64,000 nt of DNA from Bostrychus sinensis (taxonomy: Eukaryota; Chordata; Actinopteri; Gobiiformes; Eleotridae): positions 3,967,109 through 4,031,108 of the forward strand of contig CM036245.1 in assembly GCA_020698575.1 (NCBI GenBank), written 5' to 3'. This document shows, one piece after another, positions 19,244 to 33,242 of the stretch (its first letter is position 1; every line of letters starts with the position of its first letter). Both the position numbers and the translations under genes were made by a program. The notes below the pieces were generated by a model. It did no database searches. It had not been told where the DNA came from and saw nothing but the letters and a program-made list of their open reading frames with translations.

Positions 19244-19649
19244 ATTAAAATGTTGCTGATTTAGCATGTATAAAAAAAATATATATACTTAAGACAAGGC
19301 TTAAAAATGTTTAATTACAACAGTACCAACAGCCTTTTGCTGAAAATCAAAACACTTAAAACCGAAGGCTAAGGAAGGAAAGGTTAACCAGAGCAGGGTA
19401 TGATGCTTAGTGTGGCTACTAGCAACACACAACAGATAAATGAGCACACGTCCTTCAAATCGAACAATGCACGGCATCTTCTCACACATCCATGTGACCT
19501 TTCAGGACACAGCACCAGGGCCGTCCAAGGATCACCTCTGGGAGTGAAGGGGGCAGGAGGAAGGGGGGTTAGTCGGCCAATGTCATAAAATTTGATTTTT
19601 ACATAAAAGTACAAAATGATTCTAATACAGAAATGTTGGCCTTCTACAG

Positions 19650-19885
19650 CAGAGTGGAGGCAAGGGCTTTGGCCTAGACTTAAGCTTTGGTTCTGGACTA
19701 CACCTCTGCTGTGGCTTAGAAAATTGTGGACTACAATCTGTGGTGAGCCAGAGTTTGTCTTGTTTGGTTTTGGATGATAATCTAGTTTGAGGAGTTTAGG
19801 GGATTTTTTTCCTCTTTCAGGATTTTTCAGAAAAGATCGGAGGATGAAAGTCCACACTATTGTTACTGTAGTAGGCTCAAGCCGG
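19650..19885 (+). pseudogene. Paralogous exon 4 (19650-19742) and truncated exon 5 (from 19821), copy 2
   Basis: Same structure as at 14216; the junction to copy 3 is at 19885/19886. Confidence 0.6.
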
Positions 19886-20296
19886 GTAGCACAAACCTCT
19901 GGGTGATCCAGCAGCCGGGTAGCACAGGCCCCAGAGCGATGTAGCAGGCTCTAGTTTCATGCCAAGAAAGAGTACTACAGATGCAGTGTTTGCTTTGAGG
20001 ATGCTGCAGGAGAAGTACAGAGAAGATCAGAGGGCTCTGCATTGTGTTATTGTAGATTTAGAATAACCTCATGCATTAATGAAGCAGTAACTTTGCATCG
20101 TTATTGCCCATGTACTTGTGGGATTTTTTTAAATGCAAGCAGTGATAACACTGACACAATTTAAGACTTTTACCTTTTTACATTTTAGTACAAGTGTAAC
20201 AGTGATGTGAAACATGTACATCATTCAGTACACAATTTGAGTGAGAATTATTTTAAGAGTTTGAGAAGCATGAGTGACTTTTTTTTCCTCTTTCAG

Positions 20297-20515
20297 TATT
20301 TTGCAGAAACGTTCGGAGGCTTTCATCCAAGCTGAAAGTCCACACCATTGTTACTGCAGAAACATATGGAGCTCATGAACAAATCCTTCAGAGAATGAAG
20401 AATAAGGTGGAGCTGATCCCTGCAGAGCCAGCAGACTGTGAAGTGGTCCTGATCTTCTGTGTGGTCATTTCTCGAGTTGGATCAGACGTGGAGGAAGCAA
20501 TAATGAGGATTCCAG
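20297..20515 (+). CDS. VMHHT exon 5, copy 3
   Basis: Same protein as copy 1, splice sites intact. Confidence 0.7.
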
Positions 20516-20808
20516 GTAAAACGTAAAACAATAGAATCTATACTTTACATAGAACCTATACTTTACAACAGGTACAGCCACATACATTAAAATAAAAACA
20601 GGAGCTATTTGGAGTACAATAATATTCTTTTCTTTCTTAATGTAAACACTGACAGACCTTATTAGGCCCGAGCCCCATGAGGGCCTATTGTGTCTGCACA
20701 GCAGTGCGTGAAGCGCACAATAACAAAGCGCAAAGCGCTTTCCCATGTACACACTCATGGTAACAAGTACTACACAAACACATATACCTCAGGTATGGAA
20801 GCCACATA

Positions 20809-22372
20809 CAGTGGGTACCGAAAGTATTCAGACCCCCTTAAATTTTTTGCTCTTTGTTAAATTGCAGCCATTTGCTAAAATCATTTAAGTGAATTTTTTC
20901 CTCATTAATGTACACACAGCACGACATATTGACAGAGAAACACAAAATTGTTGGCCTTTTTTCTGAATTATTAAAAAAGAAAAACTGAAATATCACACGG
21001 CCATAAGTATTCAGACCCTTTGCTGTGACCCTCATATATTTAACTCTGGTGCTGTCCATTTCTTCTGAAGATGGTTCTACACCTTCATTGGAGTCCAATG
21101 ATTAAACTGATTGGACTTGATTAGGAAGGCCACACACCTGTCTATATAAGAGCTTACAGCTCACAGTGCAGGTCAGAGCAAATGAGAATCATGAGGTCAA
21201 AGAAACTGCCTGAAGAGCTCAGAGACAGAACTGTGGCAAGGCACAGATCTGGCCAAGGTTACAAAAACATTTCAGCTGCACTTAAGGTTCCTAAGAGCAC
21301 AGTGGCCTCCATAATCCTTAAATGGAAGACGTTTGGGATGACCAGAACCCTTCCTAGAGCTGGCCGTCCGCCAAACTGAGCAACTGGGGGAGAAGAGCCT
21401 TGGTGAGAGGTAAAGAAGAACCTAAAGATCACTGTGGCTGAGCTCCAGAGATGCAGCCCTCCACCAGCCGGGGCTTTATGGTAGAGTCGCCCAACGGAAG
21501 CCTCTCCTCAGTGCAAGACACATGAAAGCCTGCATGGAGTTTGCTAAAAAAAAACACCTGAAGGACTCCAAGATGGTGAGCAATAAGATTCTCTGTTCTG
21601 ATGAGACCAAGATAGAACTTTTTGGCCTTAATTCTAAGCGGTATGTGTGGAGAAAACCAGGCACTGCTCATCACCGTCCAATACAGTCCCAACAGTGAAG
21701 CCTGGTGGTGGCAGCATCAGGCTGTGGGGTGTTTTTCAGCTGCAGGGACAGGACGACTGGTTGCAATCGAAGGAAAGATGAATGCAGCCAAGTACAGGGA
21801 TATCCTGGACGAAAACCTTCTCCAGAGTGCTCAGGACCTCAGACTGGGCCGAAGGTTCACCTTCCAACAAACCCTAAGCACACAGCTAAAATAACAAAGG
21901 AGTGGCTTCAGGACAACTCCGTGACTGTTCTTGAACGGCCCAGCCAGAGCCCTGACTTAAACCCAATTGAGCTTCTCTGGAGAGACCTGAAAATGGCTGT
22001 CCACCAACGTTCACCACCCAACCTGACAGAACGAGAGAGGATCTGCAAGGAGGAACGGCAGAGGATCCCCAAATCCAGGTGTGAAAAACTTGTTGCAATA
22101 ATTCCTAAAAGACTCATGGCTGTTTTAACTCAAAAGGTGCTTTTACTAAATACTGAGCAAAGGGTCTGAATACTTATGGACGTGTGATATTTCAGTTTTT
22201 CTTTTTTAATAATTCTGCAAAAATGTCTACAGGTTTGTGTTTCTCTGTCAATATGGGGTGCTGTGTGTACATTAATGAGGAAAAAAATTTACTTAAATTA
22301 TTCTGGCAAATGGCTGCAATATAACAAAGAGTAAAACATTTAAGGAGGTCTGAATACTTTCCATACCCACTG
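20809..22372 (+). mobile_element. Tc1-like element, inactive, copy 3
   Basis: 1564 bp. At the variable spot it reads GAACGAGAGAGG, so the C-terminal transposase frame stays open to KRLMAVLTQKVLLLNTEQRV (stop at 22169). This is the least damaged 3' end of the five, but the catalytic block is still deleted. Confidence 0.92.
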
Positions 22373-23425
22373 TACTTATATTTGCTCAGAATGAATGCAA
22401 GTCAATGGGCGAAGCCCACTCGTGGGTCAATGACGCTTGTCATTGACATTTGACTCCACGGTCACGTGGGGGACCTCGAGAACTTTAAAAAAATATATAA
22501 TTTGTGGGTACTATGTCAACGGATATATTGTTTTTGCTAAAATTATTTTTTATTTTTCTTCTGCTCTTCGACCGCTAATTTGACCCCCTGAAAATTTATG
22601 AAAACTCACCAAATTTTGTCCAAAATTTACACGTGCATGAAATTTTTTTTAATATAGGTGTCATACAGAATAACACTTATTTACACTGAAGCAGCAGATA
22701 CCGCACCTGTCCTTCAATTCTCCAATAAATATGAGGCAGTTTTCCCAAACGCTGAGGGGAGTGGCATATGTGCAGGCTGCAGTTCACTCCAGTGTCTTGT
22801 CTGCTCCTCTCTCTCTGATGATCAGCAAAACCAGGAAAACTTCAGTCTGTTGTAAATCGATCGTCTCCTCGTACACAGTCTGAAGTTACTTCACTTATCT
22901 TGTTGTATAACAGCTGGTCAGGGCAACAGTGAGGCTGTAGGCTTCTGTTTAGAATGGGGTTCCTTTAGGATTCCTGTTAGGAAGTAATCCAAAAGTAAAG
23001 TAACTAAGTTACTTTCATGAGTCAGTAACTAAGGAAAGTAATATATTACTTTTTAAAAGAGTAACTAGTAATCTGTAACTAGTTACTTTTTTGAGTAACT
23101 AACCCAACACTGTATATGAGCAGTGTTATCATGAGGAGGCATTGTTTGACTTGAGTGATGTGAAGAAGCAGGAATCCATTGTTCGCATCAATCCCTGTGT
23201 TTTTGTTGTTATGAAAATTTGTTGAAAGTTACAGTGACACACAGTGCGGAATAACAGAGAGGATTTGAACACAGCCTGCACAGACCCCAACAAACTGTGC
23301 AGCACCATGTTTTCCTTTCTTTCTACATGTAAACACTGACAGACCTTATTTAGATTTTTTTCTGTAAAAGTTAGTCAAACTCAGGAGAACAGTAGTGAGA
23401 TTTAAATTAATGAGTGAATACAAAG

Positions 23426-24319
23426 TAGGGCTGTAACTAATGATTATTTTGGTAGTCGATTAGTCAGCGATTATGTTTTCGATTAGTCGACAAACGATTA
23501 TTTCTGTTGTGTCTTGGTGTTTACCTAACACCACACTGCTGTACATATTACACCTGCTCAAGCACATCCCTGATTATCACCCTTCTACCATAACAACATT
23601 CTATTGTTAAAATAATGACCAAGATATACGATATATTATATATTTTTTTACATAACCCCATGTTATGTTAAAAAATAAAAATATTAGCTATAAATTAGCG
23701 TTAAATAACACAACAAAATAAACTGCCATGTTTGTCGTGAGTGAACAACAGAGAAAAGCTTTGATATATCTGCAATTTACGGACTGCATGCGACATTTGT
23801 CAGCTTGCAGACTACTGTCACATGCTAAATGTGCCTCGTTAGCTTAACCTGCAAAAACCTACCCATGAATATCAGAAGTGGACACGGCTCACGGGTGTTT
23901 TTAAGGTGCTCATGCATTGCCGTTGTACTCCCGTGAAAAGACCGCTCCATTTTGCACAGCCTACACAGTACTGACTTTGTTGACTTTTTTTCTTTGAAAT
24001 ACTTCCACACTTTCGGGTGTTTTGGTCTTATTCTTTTCTCCGCTTCCGTCTGACTTTCTGCCATCATTTGTGTCTTCTTCATCAGAATGCAGTCAAGAGA
24101 GACAGACAATGATAGACAACGGGAAATTCTGCCCCCTTAACTTCCTGCAGTGTATTGCGGTCCCCCAAAATAACACCAGGTCATAAAAAAATGCATTTTG
24201 TTGTTGTTGCAATTTTACAAACTAAATGTGCATCCATACAACGTGTCGACTATAAAAATTAGCGTTGACAAATTTTAATAATCGACATTGGCGATTATCG
24301 ACTAATTGTTACAGCCCTA
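23426..24319 (-). mobile_element. hAT remnant with BED finger, copy 3
   Basis: Same element; BED-finger frame 24109-23825. Confidence 0.8.
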
Positions 24320-24451
24320 CAACACAGATTTGTAAACTCAAGTGTAGATCAACTGCATAACAACATGTCAATATTCTCAGACTGACAAATTTATTTGCAC
24401 TAGTACAAGTAATGAAAGTAACACATCTGTTGTAACATATTTTAATTTCAG

Positions 24452-24678
24452 AAACAGAGAGAGAGAAGCCTGTGGTTCTGGTGGTGATGCATCACACAAG
24501 AGAAGAGAACCATCAAACAGATGGAACCCAGTGGAGGACCATATATGAGAATGTGAAGTTTCAGGCTGAAATTCTCTTCCACCAAACCACAAATGGATTA
24601 CTGGAGTGTGACAGAAATGACCAGGCCATTCAGAAACTGGGGGACGAATGTAAGGGACTACACTACAGAACATATTGA
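24452..24678 (+). CDS. VMHHT exon 6, copy 3
   Basis: Same protein as copy 1, same TGA and donor. Confidence 0.7.
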
Positions 24679-25084
24679 ATTAAAATGTTGCTGATTTAGC
24701 ATGTATAAAAAAAATATATATACTTAAGACAAGGCTTAAAAATGTTTAATTACAACAGTACCAACAGCCTTTTGCTGAAAATCAAAACACTTAAAACCGA
24801 AGGCTAAGGAAGGAAAGGTTAACCAGAGCAGGGTATGATGCTTAGTGTGGCTACTAGCAACACACAACAGATAAATGAGCACACGTCCTTCAAATCGAAC
24901 AATGCACGGCATCTTCTCACACATCCATGTGACCTTTCAGGACACAGCACCAGGGCCGTCCAAGGATCACCTCTGGGAGTGAAGGGGGCAGGAGGAAGGG
25001 GGGTTAGTCGGCCAATGTCATAAAATTTGATTTTTACATAAAAGTACAAAATGATTCTAATACAGAAATGTTGGCCTTCTACAG

Positions 25085-25320
25085 CAGAGTGGAGGCAAGG
25101 GCTTTGGCCTAGACTTAAGCTTTGGTTCTGGACTACACCTCTGCTGTGGCTTAGAAAATTGTGGACTACAATCTGTGGTGAGCCAGAGTTTGTCTTGTTT
25201 GGTTTTGGATGATAATCTAGTTTGAGGAGTTTAGGGGATTTTTTTCCTCTTTCAGGATTTTTCAGAAAAGATCGGAGGATGAAAGTCCACACTATTGTTA
25301 CTGTAGTAGGCTCAAGCCGG
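25085..25320 (+). pseudogene. Paralogous exon 4 (25085-25177) and truncated exon 5 (from 25256), copy 3
   Basis: Same structure as at 14216; the junction to copy 4 is at 25320/25321. Confidence 0.6.
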
Positions 25321-25731
25321 GTAGCACAAACCTCTGGGTGATCCAGCAGCCGGGTAGCACAGGCCCCAGAGCGATGTAGCAGGCTCTAGTTTCATGCCAA
25401 GAAAGAGTACTACAGATGCAGTGTTTGCTTTGAGGATGCTGCAGGAGAAGTACAGAGAAGATCAGAGGGCTCTGCATTGTGTTATTGTAGATTTAGAATA
25501 ACCTCATGCATTAATGAAGCAGTAACTTTGCATCGTTATTGCCCATGTACTTGTGGGATTTTTTTAAATGCAAGCAGTGATAACACTGACACAATTTAAG
25601 ACTTTTACCTTTTTACATTTTAGTACAAGTGTAACAGTGATGTGAAACATGTACATCATTCAGTACACAATTTGAGTGAGAATTATTTTAAGAGTTTGAG
25701 AAGCATGAGTGACTTTTTTTTCCTCTTTCAG

Positions 25732-25950
25732 TATTTTGCAGAAACGTTCGGAGGCTTTCATCCAAGCTGAAAGTCCACACCATTGTTACTGCAGAAACAT
25801 ATGGAGCTCATGAACAAATCCTTCAGAGAATGAAGAATAAGGTGGAGCTGATCCCTGCAGAGCCAGCAGACTGTGAAGTGGTCCTGATCTTCTGTGTGGT
25901 CATTTCTCGAGTTGGATCAGACGTGGAGGAAGCAATAATGAGGATTCCAG
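25732..25950 (+). CDS. VMHHT exon 5, copy 4
   Basis: Same protein as copy 1, splice sites intact. Confidence 0.7.
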
Positions 25951-26243
25951 GTAAAACGTAAAACAATAGAATCTATACTTTACATAGAACCTATACTTTA
26001 CAACAGGTACAGCCACATACATTAAAATAAAAACAGGAGCTATTTGGAGTACAATAATATTCTTTTCTTTCTTAATGTAAACACTGACAGACCTTATTAG
26101 GCCCGAGCCCCATGAGGGCCTATTGTGTCTGCACAGCAGTGCGTGAAGCGCACAATAACAAAGCGCAAAGCGCTTTCCCATGTACACACTCATGGTAACA
26201 AGTACTACACAAACACATATACCTCAGGTATGGAAGCCACATA

Positions 26244-27806
26244 CAGTGGGTACCGAAAGTATTCAGACCCCCTTAAATTTTTTGCTCTTTGTTAAATTGC
26301 AGCCATTTGCTAAAATCATTTAAGTGAATTTTTTCCTCATTAATGTACACACAGCACGACATATTGACAGAGAAACACAAAATTGTTGGCCTTTTTTCTG
26401 AATTATTAAAAAAGAAAAACTGAAATATCACACGGCCATAAGTATTCAGACCCTTTGCTGTGACCCTCATATATTTAACTCTGGTGCTGTCCATTTCTTC
26501 TGAAGATGGTTCTACACCTTCATTGGAGTCCAATGATTAAACTGATTGGACTTGATTAGGAAGGCCACACACCTGTCTATATAAGAGCTTACAGCTCACA
26601 GTGCAGGTCAGAGCAAATGAGAATCATGAGGTCAAAGAAACTGCCTGAAGAGCTCAGAGACAGAACTGTGGCAAGGCACAGATCTGGCCAAGGTTACAAA
26701 AACATTTCAGCTGCACTTAAGGATCCTAAGAGCACAGTGGCCTCCATAATCCTTAAATGGAAGACGTTTGGGATGACCAGAACCCTTCCTAGAGCTGGCC
26801 GTCCGCCAAACTGAGCAACTGGGGGAGAAGAGCCTTGGTGAGAGGTAAAGAAGAACCTAAAGATCACTGTGGCTGAGCTCCAGAGATGCAGCCCTCCACC
26901 AGCCGGGGCTTTATGGTAGAGTCGCCCAACGGAAGCCTCTCCTCAGTGCAAGACACATGAAAGCCTGCATGGAGTTTGCTAAAAAAAAAACACCTGAAGG
27001 ACTCCAAGATGGTGAGCAATAAGATTCTCTGTTCTGATGAGACCAAGATAGAACTTTTTGGCCTTAATTCTAAGCGGTATGTGTGGAGAAAACCAGGCAC
27101 TGCTCATCACCGTCCAATACAGTCCCAACAGTGAAGCCTGGTGGTGGCAGCATCAGGCTGTGGGGTGTTTTTCAGCTGCAGGGACAGGACGACTGGTTGC
27201 AATCGAAGGAAAGATGAATGCAGCCAAGTACAGGGATATCCTGGACGAAAACCTTCTCCAGAGTGCTCAGGACCTCAGACTGGGCCGAAGGTTCACCTTC
27301 CAACAAACTCTAAGCACACAGCTAAAATAACAAAGGAGTGGCTTCAGGACAACTCCGTGACTGTTCTTGAACGGCCCAGCCAGAGCCCTGACTTAAACCC
27401 AATTGAGCTTCTCTGGAGAGACCTGAAAATGGCTGTCCACCAACGTTCACCACCCAACCTGACAGAACGAGAGGATCTGCAAGGAGGAACGGCAGAGGAT
27501 CCCCAAATCCAGGTGTGAAAAACTTGTTGCAATAATTCCTAAAAGACTCATGGCTGTTTTAACTCAAAAGGTGCTTTTACTAAATACTGAGCAAAGGGTC
27601 TGAATACTTATGGACGTGTGATATTTCAGTTTTTCTTTTTTAATAATTCTGCAAAAATGTCTACAGGTTTGTGTTTCTCTGTCAATATGGGGTGCTGTGT
27701 GTACATTAATGAGGAAAAAAATTTACTTAAATTATTCTGGCAAATGGCTGCAATATAACAAAGAGTAAAACATTTAAGGAGGTCTGAATACTTTCCATAC
27801 CCACTG
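26244..27806 (+). mobile_element. Tc1-like element, inactive, copy 4
   Basis: 1563 bp, TA-flanked; lesions as in copy 1, plus the Val-to-Asp change in the DNA-binding domain. Confidence 0.92.
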
Positions 27807-28861
27807 TACTTATATTTGCTCAGAATGAATGCAAGTCAATGGGCGAAGCCCACTCGTGGGTCAATGACGCTTGTCATTGACATTTGACTCCACGGTCACG
27901 TGGGGGACCTCGAGAACTTTAAAAAAATATATAATTTGTGGGTACTATGTCAACGGATATATTGTTTTTGTGCTAAAATTATTTTTTATTTTTCTTCTGC
28001 TCTTCGACCGCTAATTTGACCCCCTGAAAATTTATGAAAACTCACCAAATTTTGTCCAAAATTTACACGTGCATGAAATTTTTTTTAATATAGGTGTCAT
28101 ACAGAATAACACTTATTTACACTGAAGCAGCAGATACCGCACCTGTCCTTCAATTCTCCAATAAATATGAGGCAGTTTTCCCAAACGCTGAGGGGAGTGG
28201 CATATGTGCAGGCTGCAGTTCACTCCAGTGTCTTGTCTGCTCCTCTCTCTCTGATGATCAGCAAAACCAGGAAAACTTCAGTCTGTTGTAAATCGATCGT
28301 CTCCTCGTACACAGTCTGAAGTTACTTCACTTATCTTGTTGTATAACAGCTGGTCAGGGCAACAGTGAGGCTGTAGGCTTCTGTTTAGAATGGGGTTCCT
28401 TTAGGATTCCTGTTAGGAAGTAATCCAAAAGTAAAGTAACTAAGTTACTTTCATGAGTCAGTAACTAAGGAAAGTAATATATTACTTTTTAAAAGAGTAA
28501 CTAGTAATCTGTAACTAGTTACTTTTTTGAGTAACTAACCCAACACTGTATATGAGCAGTGTTATCATGAGGAGGCATTGTTTGACTTGAGTGATGTGAA
28601 GAAGCAGGAATCCATTGTTCGCATCAATCCCTGTGTTTTTGTTGTTATGAAAATTTGTTGAAAGTTACAGTGACACACAGTGCGGAATAACAGAGAGGAT
28701 TTAAACACAGCCTGCACAGACCCCAACAAACTGTGCAGCACCATGTTTTCCTTTCTTTCTACATGTAAACACTGACAGACCTTATTTAGATTTTTTTCTG
28801 TAAAAGTTAGTCAAACTCAGGAGAACAGTAGTGAGATTTAAATTAATGAGTGAATACAAAG

Positions 28862-29755
28862 TAGGGCTGTAACTAATGATTATTTTGGTAGTCGATTAGT
28901 CAGCGATTATGTTTTCGATTAGTCGACAAACGATTATTTCTGTTGTGTCTTGGTGTTTACCTAACACCACACTGCTGTACATATTACACAAGCTCAAGCA
29001 CATCCCTGATTATCACCCTTCTACCATAACAACATTCTATTGTTAAAATAATGACCAAGATATACGATATATTATATATTTTTTTACATAACCCCATGTT
29101 ATGTTAAAAAATAAAAATATTAGCTATAAATTAGCGTTAAATAACACAACAAAATAAACTGCCATGTTTGTCGTGAGTGAACAACAGAGAAAAGCTTTGA
29201 TATATCTGCAATTTACGGACTGCATGCGACATTTGTCAGCTTGCAGACTACTGTCACATGCTAAATGTGCCTCGTTAGCTTAACCTGCAAAAACCTACCC
29301 ATGAATATCAGAAGTGGACACGGCTCACGGGTGTTTTTAAGGTGCTCATGCATTGCCGTTGTACTCCCGTGAAAAGACCGCTCCATTTTGCACAGCCTAC
29401 ACAGTACTGACTTTGTTGACTTTTTTTCTTTGAAATACTTCCACACTTTCGGGTGTTTTGGTCTTATTCTTTTCTCCGCTTCCGTCTGACTTTCTGCCAT
29501 CATTTGTGTCTTCTTCATCAGAATGCAGTCAAGAGAGACAGACAATGATAGACAACGGGAAATTCTGCCCCCTTAACTTCCTGCAGTGTATTGCGGTCCC
29601 CCAAAATAACACCAGGTCATAAAAAAATGCATTTTGTTGTTGTTGCAATTTTACAAACTAAATGTGCATCCATACAACGTGTCGACTATAAAAATTAGCG
29701 TTGACAAATTTTAATAATCGACATTGGCGATTATCGACTAATTGTTACAGCCCTA
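28862..29755 (-). mobile_element. hAT remnant with BED finger, copy 4
   Basis: Same element; BED-finger frame 29545-29261. One private change gives ACACAAGCTC for ACACCTGCTC. Confidence 0.8.
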
Positions 29756-29887
29756 CAACACAGATTTGTAAACTCAAGTGTAGATCAACTGCATAACAAC
29801 ATGTCAATATTCTCAGACTGACAAATTTATTTGCACTAGTACAAGTAATGAAAATAACACATCTGTTGTAACATATTTTAATTTCAG

Positions 29888-30114
29888 AAACAGAGAGAGA
29901 GAAGCCTGTGGTTCTGGTGGTGATGCATCACACAAGAGAAGAGAACCATCAAACAGATGGAACCCAGTGGAGGACCATATATGAGAATGTGAAGTTTCAG
30001 GCTGAAATTCTCTTCCACCAAACCACAAATGGATTACTGGAGTGTGACAGAAATGACCAGGCCATTCAGAAACTGGGGGACGAATGTAAGGGACTACACT
30101 ACAGAACATATTGA
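29888..30114 (+). CDS. VMHHT exon 6, copy 4
   Basis: Same protein as copy 1; the upstream intron has AATGAAAATAAC for AATGAAAGTAAC. Confidence 0.7.
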
Positions 30115-30520
30115 ATTAAAATGTTGCTGATTTAGCATGTATAAAAAAAATATATTTACTTAAGACAAGGCTTAAAAATGTTTAATTACAACAGTACCAA
30201 CAGCCTTTTGCTGAAAATCAAAACACTTAAAACCGAAGGCTAAGGAAGGAAAGGTTAACCAGAGCAGGGTATGATGCTTAGTGTGGCTACTAGCAACACA
30301 CAACAGATAAATGAGCACACGTCCTTCAAATCGAACAATGCACGGCATCTTCTCACACATCCATGTGACCTTTCAGGACACAGCACCAGGGCCGTCCAAG
30401 GATCACCTCTGGGAGTGAAGGGGGCAGGAGGAAGGGGGGTTAGTCGGCCAATGTCATAAAATTTGATTTTTACATAAAAGTACAAAATGATTCTAATACA
30501 GAAATGTTGGCCTTCTACAG

Positions 30521-30756
30521 CAGAGTGGAGGCAAGGGCTTTGGCCTAGACTTAAGCTTTGGTTCTGGACTACACCTCTGCTGTGGCTTAGAAAATTGTGG
30601 ACTACAATCTGTGGTGAGCCAGAGTTTGTCTTGTTTGGTTTTGGATGATAATCTAGTTTGAGGAGTTTAGGGGATTTTTTTCCTCTTTCAGGATTTTTCA
30701 GAAAAGATCGGAGGATGAAAGTCCACACTATTGTTACTGTAGTAGGCTCAAGCCGG
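30521..30756 (+). pseudogene. Paralogous exon 4 (30521-30613) and truncated exon 5 (from 30692), copy 4
   Basis: Same structure as at 14216; the junction to copy 5 is at 30756/30757. Confidence 0.6.
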
Positions 30757-31167
30757 GTAGCACAAACCTCTGGGTGATCCAGCAGCCGGGTAGCACAGGC
30801 CCCAGAGCGATGTAGCAGGCTCTAGTTTCATGCCAAGAAAGAGTACTACAGATGCAGTGTTTGCTTTGAGGATGCTGCAGGAGAAGTACAGAGAAGATCA
30901 GAGGGCTCTGCATTGTGTTATTGTAGATTTAGAATAACCTCATGCATTAATGAAGCAGTAACTTTGCATCGTTATTGCCCATGTACTTGTGGGATTTTTT
31001 TAAATGCAAGCAGTGATAACACTGACACAATTTAAGACTTTTACCTTTTTACATTTTAGTACAAGTGTAACAGTGATGTGAAACATGTACATCATTCAGT
31101 ACACAATTTGAGTGAGAATTATTTTAAGAGTTTGAGAAGCATGAGTGACTTTTTTTTCCTCTTTCAG

Positions 31168-31386
31168 TATTTTGCAGAAACGTTCGGAGGCTTTCATCCA
31201 AGCTGAAAGTCCACACCATTGTTACTGCAGAAACATATGGAGCTCATGAACAAATCCTTCAGAGAATGAAGAATAAGGTGGAGCTGATCCCTGCAGAGCC
31301 AGCAGACTGTGAAGTGGTCCTGATCTTCTGTGTGGTCATTTCTCGAGTTGGATCAGACGTGGAGGAAGCAATAATGAGGATTCCAG
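31168..31386 (+). CDS. VMHHT exon 5, copy 5
   Basis: Same protein as copy 1, splice sites intact. Confidence 0.7.
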
Positions 31387-31679
31387 GTAAAACGTAAAAC
31401 AATAGAATCTATACTTTACATAGAACCTATACTTTACAACAGGTACAGCCACATACATTAAAATAAAAACAGGAGCTATTTGGAGTACAATAATATTCTT
31501 TTCTTTCTTAATGTAAACACTGACAGACCTTATTAGGCCCGAGCCCCATGAGGGCCTATTGTGTCTGCACAGCAGTGCGTGAAGCGCACAATAACAAAGC
31601 GCAAAGCGCTTTCCCATGTACACACTCATGGTAACAAGTACTACACAAACACATATACCTCAGGTATGGAAGCCACATA

Positions 31680-33242
31680 CAGTGGGTACCGAAAGTATTC
31701 AGACCCCCTTAAATTTTTTGCTCTTTGTTAAATTGCAGCCATTTGCTAAAATCATTTAAGTGAATTTTTTCCTCATTAATGTACACACAGCACGACATAT
31801 TGACAGAGAAACACAAAATTGTTGGCCTTTTTTCTGAATTATTAAAAAAGAAAAACTGAAATATCACACGGCCATAAGTATTCAGACCCTTTGCTGTGAC
31901 CCTCATATATTTAACTCTGGTGCTGTCCATTTCTTCTGAAGATGGTTCTACACCTTCATTGGAGTCCAATGATTAAACTGATTGGACTTGATTAGGAAGG
32001 CCACACACCTGTCTATATAAGAGCTTACAGCTCACAGTGCAGGTCAGAGCAAATGAGAATCATGAGGTCAAAGAAACTGCCTGAAGAGCTCAGAGACAGA
32101 ACTGTGGCAAGGCACAGATCTGGCCAAGGTTACAAAAACATTTCAGCTGCACTTAAGGATCCTAAGAGCACAGTGGCCTCCATAATCCTTAAATGGAAGA
32201 CGTTTGGGATGACCAGAACCCTTCCTAGAGCTGGCCGTCCGCCAAACTGAGCAACTGGGGGAGAAGAGCCTTGGTGAGAGGTAAAGAAGAACCTAAAGAT
32301 CACTGTGGCTGAGCTCCAGAGATGCAGCCCTCCACCAGCCGGGGCTTTATGGTAGAGTCGCCCAACGGAAGCCTCTCCTCAGTGCAAGACACATGAAAGC
32401 CTGCATGGAGTTTGCTAAAAAAAAAACACCTGAAGGACTCCAAGATGGTGAGCAATAAGATTCTCTGTTCTGATGAGACCAAGATAGAACTTTTTGGCCT
32501 TAATTCTAAGCGGTATGTGTGGAGAAAACCAGGCACTGCTCATCACCGTCCAATACAGTCCCAACAGTGAAGCCTGGTGGTGGCAGCATCAGGCTGTGGG
32601 GTGTTTTTCAGCTGCAGGGACAGGACGACTGGTTGCAATCGAAGGAAAGATGAATGCAGCCAAGTACAGGGATATCCTGGACGAAAACCTTCTCCAGAGT
32701 GCTCAGGACCTCAGACTGGGCCGAAGGTTCACCTTCCAACAAACTCTAAGCACACAGCTAAAATAACAAAGGAGTGGCTTCAGGACAACTCCGTGACTGT
32801 TCTTGAACGGCCCAGCCAGAGCCCTGACTTAAACCCAATTGAGCTTCTCTGGAGAGACCTGAAAATGGCTGTCCACCAACGTTCACCACCCAACCTGACA
32901 GAACGAGAGGATCTGCAAGGAGGAACGGCAGAGGATCCCCAAATCCAGGTGTGAAAAACTTGTTGCAATAATTCCTAAAAGACTCATGGCTGTTTTAACT
33001 CAAAAGGTGCTTTTACTAAATACTGAGCAAAGGGTCTGAATACTTATGGACGTGTGATATTTCAGTTTTTCTTTTTTAATAATTCTGCAAAAATGTCTAC
33101 AGGTTTGTGTTTCTCTGTCAATATGGGGTGCTGTGTGTACATTAATGAGGAAAAAAATTTACTTAAATTATTCTGGCAAATGGCTGCAATATAACAAAGA
33201 GTAAAACATTTAAGGAGGTCTGAATACTTTCCATACCCACTG
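31680..33242 (+). mobile_element. Tc1-like element, inactive, copy 5
   Basis: 1563 bp, shares the derived changes of copy 4. Confidence 0.92.

Larger units (their letters stand above)
14452..19885 (+). repeat. 5.4 kb tandem unit, copy 2
   Basis: 5434 bp, same content and order as copy 1. It differs by single bases and small indels (one extra A in the poly-A tract of the Tc1, GAACGAGAGG for GAACTGAGAGG, AACAGCTGG for AACATGCTGG). Confidence 0.97.
19886..25320 (+). repeat. 5.4 kb tandem unit, copy 3
   Basis: 5435 bp. It shares GGGTACTATG (near 22507) with copies 4 and 5, where copies 1 and 2 have GGGTCCTATG. Confidence 0.97.
25321..30756 (+). repeat. 5.4 kb tandem unit, copy 4
   Basis: 5436 bp. 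With copy 5 it shares AAGGATCCTAAG in the Tc1 (Val to Asp in the helix-turn-helix), AACAAACTC for AACAAACCC, and a GT insertion near 27970. Copies 4 and 5 are therefore the closest pair. Confidence 0.97.
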